Assembly: GCF_003425685.1 (NCBI RefSeq)
Contig: NZ_QJKM01000019.1
Span: forward strand, 37,696 to 101,695
Length of the DNA: 64,000 bases
Origin: Rhizobium terrae
GTDB taxonomy: Bacteria; Pseudomonadota; Alphaproteobacteria; Rhizobiales; Rhizobiaceae
Reading direction: 5' to 3'
Of the stretch, positions 61,823-64,000 are shown piece by piece. Every line of letters starts with the position of its first letter. Position 1 is the stretch's first letter. Under the pieces are notes generated by a model, which made no database searches, had not been told where the DNA came from, and worked only from the letters and a program-made list of their open reading frames with translations. Both the position numbers and the translations under genes were made by a program.

Positions 61823-62530
61823 TCAATAAGATTCCTCGTTCGTTTCGCTGTCGCCGCCTTCCGAGGCGGCGATTTCGTTTTGAACCGCATGTCGGCTCAG
61901 CAGACCGGCGTCCTCGAGCGCCTCGATGTTCGGCAAGTCACGCAGCGTCTCCATGCCGAAAGCCGAGAGGAAATATGGTGTGGTCACATAGGTATAGGGT
62001 GCGCCGGGCGTCGGGCTGCGCGGCCCGGAGCCGATGAAATCTGCGCCCCGCAGATTGCCGATCGTGTCGCGGCTCACTTCCTTGCCAAAAATCTTCGACA
62101 GCTCGCCGCGGGTGACCGGCTGGAAATATCCCACCGCCATCAGCACCATCGCCTCGAACTCCGACAATGCCGCCGCCCCGCCCCTTGTCGGTGCCGAAGA
62201 CGCGCGGATCGTCTCGGCAAACCGCGGCCGGGTACGGAGCTGCCAGCCGCCGGCGACCGGGACCAGCTCGTACGGCCGGTCCCGCAGTTCCTCGATAAGA
62301 TCGTCGATCAGCAGGTCGATACTGCACTCTTTCCCGACCACCCGCGCCAGCGTCTCGCGGTCTACCGGCTCGGCCGAGGCAAAGATCACCGCCTCGACCC
62401 GCAGCATCCATTCCCGCCAACGCATCTCCGGCGGCAGATCATCGAGCTCGCGATCGTACAGCACCTCCTGTTGCCGCTCTTTCGTCTTTCCCCGACTGGT
62501 TTTGACTGCGCTCGCTCCCGCCATCGTCAC
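61823..62530 (-). CDS. scpB: ScpB-like SMC complex subunit
   Basis: A 235-residue ScpB-type winged-helix protein. The two winged helices are visible: RVEAVIFASAEPVDRETLAR, and ALSEFEAMVLMAVGYFQPVTRGELSKIFG, followed by SRDTIGNLRGADFI and YTYVTTPYFLSAFG. ScpB helps SMC complexes condense chromosomes; the plasmid version in rhizobia is separate from the chromosomal one and its partner is unclear. Its start overlaps the stop of DUF1403 by four bases, so the two are co-translated. Confidence 0.88.
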   Translation of the reverse strand: MTMAGASAVKTSRGKTKERQQEVLYDRELDDLPPEMRWREWMLRVEAVIFASAEPVDRETLARVVGKECSIDLLIDDLIEELRDRPYELVPVAGGWQLRTRPRFAETIRASSAPTRGGAAALSEFEAMVLMAVGYFQPVTRGELSKIFGKEVSRDTIGNLRGADFIGSGPRSPTPGAPYTYVTTPYFLSAFGMETLRDLPNIEALEDAGLLSRHAVQNEIAASEGGDSETNEESY

Positions 62531-63492
62531 AACCCGAAAATGCGGAAGGAGGAGCGGCCGGAAAGCTCGCGCACCGCTTCAAGCCTTTCCAGCCGCTCGA
62601 ACAGCCGGTTGGCCGCCCAGCGTGACAGTTGGCTGCCTGGCGCCGATGCCAGGACGGCATCCTCCTCCAGCAGCTTGCGGATGAGCGGGCCGGCGCCTTT
62701 GGTCCGGACCTTCGGGGCCACAGCCAGCAGCTGCGCTGCGCGGCGATCAATCTCGGAGGCGGAACGCAGCGCTGCATCGACGCCATCAACCAGCGCCAGG
62801 CAGATCGCTTTCGGATAAGCCGGTTCGCCGGGCCGTACGCGTCCCCGTCCGCCGTTCGTGCGAAAAGCCGGGCCAAAACGCTCCGGTAAAAGCAATGGGA
62901 CGGGCCTTGGCCAGTTCAGCTTGTGCGCCAGCACGACCTCGGCGAGCTCGAGTGCCAGCACCTCGGCGTCCGGGCGAGCCGCAACGATCGCGATTACAAG
63001 GTCCGCCACCGCAAAGGGCGCGGCGCGCCCGGACTGGATTGCCATATCGATCACGTCGGTGACGGCGGCAAGATTGTCGTCCCACCGGAGCGCAAAAAAA
63101 TCGGCAAGTTCCTGAACGAAAGCGGTGTTGAGTGTCCGGGTCCGGCGCGCCAGCATTCGTGTCGCCAAAAGCAGCTTTCCGGCAGGGCCGGGGTCGTCGT
63201 CGGTCGCCGTCAGCAAAACCGCATCGCGGATTGCATTCTCATCCTCGCTGCGGCCGACCATCCTGGCTGCAACAGCGGCGGACCTGAGAGCAAGGCGGTC
63301 GCGCCAGCAGCCGAGCCACGCCGGCTCGGCGCGGATGAGATCATCAAGCGATTTCAAGGAGATACCGGCGGCGAAGGCGGCGTCGGATTCTGTGATGTCG
63401 TGAGTCCGCAGCCGCGTCCACCCTGGCAAGCGGGGCAACCAGATCGAGGTTGGTTCGATGGCGGGCAGAAGCGAATCCATGCCATCCAGCAT
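62527..63492 (-). CDS. DUF1403 family protein
   Basis: A 321-residue protein of DUF1403, seen mainly on alphaproteobacterial plasmids next to ScpB. WLPRLPGWTRLRTHDITESD opens it, and ADFFALRWDDNLAAVTDVID is in the middle. It is alanine-rich and mostly helical, with no recognised catalytic motif. An ATG at 63,480 is an alternative. The conserved pairing with ScpB suggests a role in plasmid partition or organisation, which is unproven. Confidence 0.82.
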   Translation of the reverse strand: MLDGMDSLLPAIEPTSIWLPRLPGWTRLRTHDITESDAAFAAGISLKSLDDLIRAEPAWLGCWRDRLALRSAAVAARMVGRSEDENAIRDAVLLTATDDDPGPAGKLLLATRMLARRTRTLNTAFVQELADFFALRWDDNLAAVTDVIDMAIQSGRAAPFAVADLVIAIVAARPDAEVLALELAEVVLAHKLNWPRPVPLLLPERFGPAFRTNGGRGRVRPGEPAYPKAICLALVDGVDAALRSASEIDRRAAQLLAVAPKVRTKGAGPLIRKLLEEDAVLASAPGSQLSRWAANRLFERLERLEAVRELSGRSSFRIFGL

Positions 63493-63553
63493 AATTCAAG
63501 CGCGCAGTTTATGCCAGCTTTATCGTCGTAAACCGCACACGATGTCGTCAACT

Positions 63554-63606
63554 GATAATGACCGATAAGGTTGCATTATCGTTCGTTTCTTGCATTATGA
63601 AGAAAC
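63554..63606. promoter_or_regulatory. Two inverted repeats upstream of DUF1403-scpB
   Basis: GATAATG (63,554-63,560) pairs with CATTATC (63,574-63,580), and GTTTCTT (63,585-63,591) pairs with AAGAAAC (63,600-63,606). They lie in the divergent region between DUF1403 and the Phd gene. The GATAA units resemble those in the palindrome at 52,845-52,885. Confidence 0.45.
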
Positions 63607-63683
63607 GTCCGGCGATCCTGGAAAAATCGCCCTCGATCGGTGGAGTTTTGCTGCTTTCGCCCGTCGGCATAACATGATATAAA

Positions 63684-63700
63684 AGCTAGACAGTCTAGCT
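63684..63700. promoter_or_regulatory. Phd operator palindrome
   Basis: AGCTAGAC and GTCTAGCT are perfect reverse complements around one base. They lie next to a likely -10 element TATAAA (63,678-63,683) and 16 bases before the Phd start. This is the usual site for antitoxin autorepression. Confidence 0.65.
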
Positions 63701-63716
63701 AGATTGGAGAAAATGC

Positions 63717-63971
63717 ATGGAGTGGCAGCTACAGGACGCCAAGAACCAGTTCTCGAAAGTGGTGCAGAAGGCGCGCCACGAGGGGCCGCAGGAGATCACC
63801 GTGCGCGGCGAACGCACGGCCGTGATTCTTTCGGCCCGTGACTACGATGCGCTGCGGGCCGGCCGGCCGACATTGGTCGACGATCTGCTTGGCGGCCCGG
63901 CGTGGGACGACGAACTCGCCGACGCGGTCGATGCGCGCTCGAAAACGCCAAGCCGCGGTGTGGCCTTCTAA
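63717..63971 (+). CDS. Phd/YefM family antitoxin
   Basis: An 84-residue antitoxin. WQLQDAKNQFSKVVQKARHE and EITVRGERTAVILSARDYDA form the DNA-binding Phd/YefM N-terminal fold, with a short disordered C-terminus (DDELADAVDARSKTPSRGVAF) that should bind the toxin. GGAG at 63,705 precedes the ATG. Its TAA overlaps the toxin ATG by one base, the usual translational coupling. Confidence 0.92.
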   Translation: MEWQLQDAKNQFSKVVQKARHEGPQEITVRGERTAVILSARDYDALRAGRPTLVDDLLGGPAWDDELADAVDARSKTPSRGVAF

Positions 63972-64000
63972 TGTATCTCGTCGACACCAACATCATCTCA
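63971..64000 (+). CDS. vapC: VapC-like PIN-domain toxin, N-terminal end (partial)
   Basis: The window ends ten codons into this gene. MYLVDTNIIS is the first strand of the PIN domain with the first catalytic Asp. It is coupled to the Phd antitoxin by a one-base overlap. VapC toxins are magnesium-dependent ribonucleases that cut tRNA or rRNA. Confidence 0.85.
   Translation, partial: MYLVDTNIIS

Noticed and set aside
61649..62818. Plus-strand frame of about 390 codons
   Set aside because: Antisense to ScpB and DUF1403, both recognised families with overlapping start and stop.

Overview
The window looks like a plasmid or chromid segment from a rhizobial alphaproteobacterium (Rhizobium/Agrobacterium group). 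The evidence is moderately high GC with alphaproteobacterial codon use, and typical rhizobial plasmid families: an RHE_PE00001-type DUF1612/HTH protein, a plasmid ScpB paired with DUF1403, and an IetA/IetS pair of the kind known from Agrobacterium Ti plasmids. No rRNA, intact tRNA, CRISPR array, replication origin or repABC genes were seen.

Bases 1-35,300 are a dense patchwork of small redox and detoxification cassettes. Many consist of an oxidoreductase next to a divergent regulator: LysR/aldehyde dehydrogenase, HxlR/quinone reductase, LysR/isochorismatase-pirin, SDR/LysR, SDR/AraC and SDR/TetR. Other content includes two epoxide-hydrolase-like alpha/beta hydrolases, AhpD/CMD-like proteins, a fused PNPOx-FAD-ferredoxin oxidoreductase, RidA/LysE, an L,D-transpeptidase, and a Tat-type molybdopterin oxidoreductase with its cytochrome b. 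Signs of decay are a one-base frameshift in an MFS transporter (30,764-32,181) and a truncated SDR (33,381-33,740).

Bases 35,900-51,500 form a defence island. It starts with ietA-ietS (AAA ATPase plus subtilase). On the minus strand follow four closely spaced genes: an OLD/TOPRIM nuclease and a UvrD-like helicase (Gabija-like), then a PRTase-winged-helix protein and a retron reverse transcriptase. Between the last two lies a retron-type non-coding RNA. It is bounded by a perfect 15-nt inverted repeat (a1/a2), contains several hairpins including a 49-nt msd-like hairpin, and overlaps both the 3' end of the PRTase gene and the 5' end of the RT gene. Next comes a Septu-like ATPase/HNH pair flanked on both sides by DUF2026-like proteins that share a candidate Cys-His-Asp triad, and then a DUF3800 protein.

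Bases 51,600-64,000 are plasmid backbone and accessory genes: the DUF1612 protein, hipBA, an IS6-family element without target duplication next to a truncated AHSA1-type gene, a nucleotidyltransferase, a PurO-type IMP cyclohydrolase, adenine deaminase, an M20 dipeptidase, a broken RTX gene, ScpB-DUF1403, and the start of a Phd/VapC toxin-antitoxin pair that runs off the window.

All calls come from reading the sequence and from memory of protein families; no database search was run.
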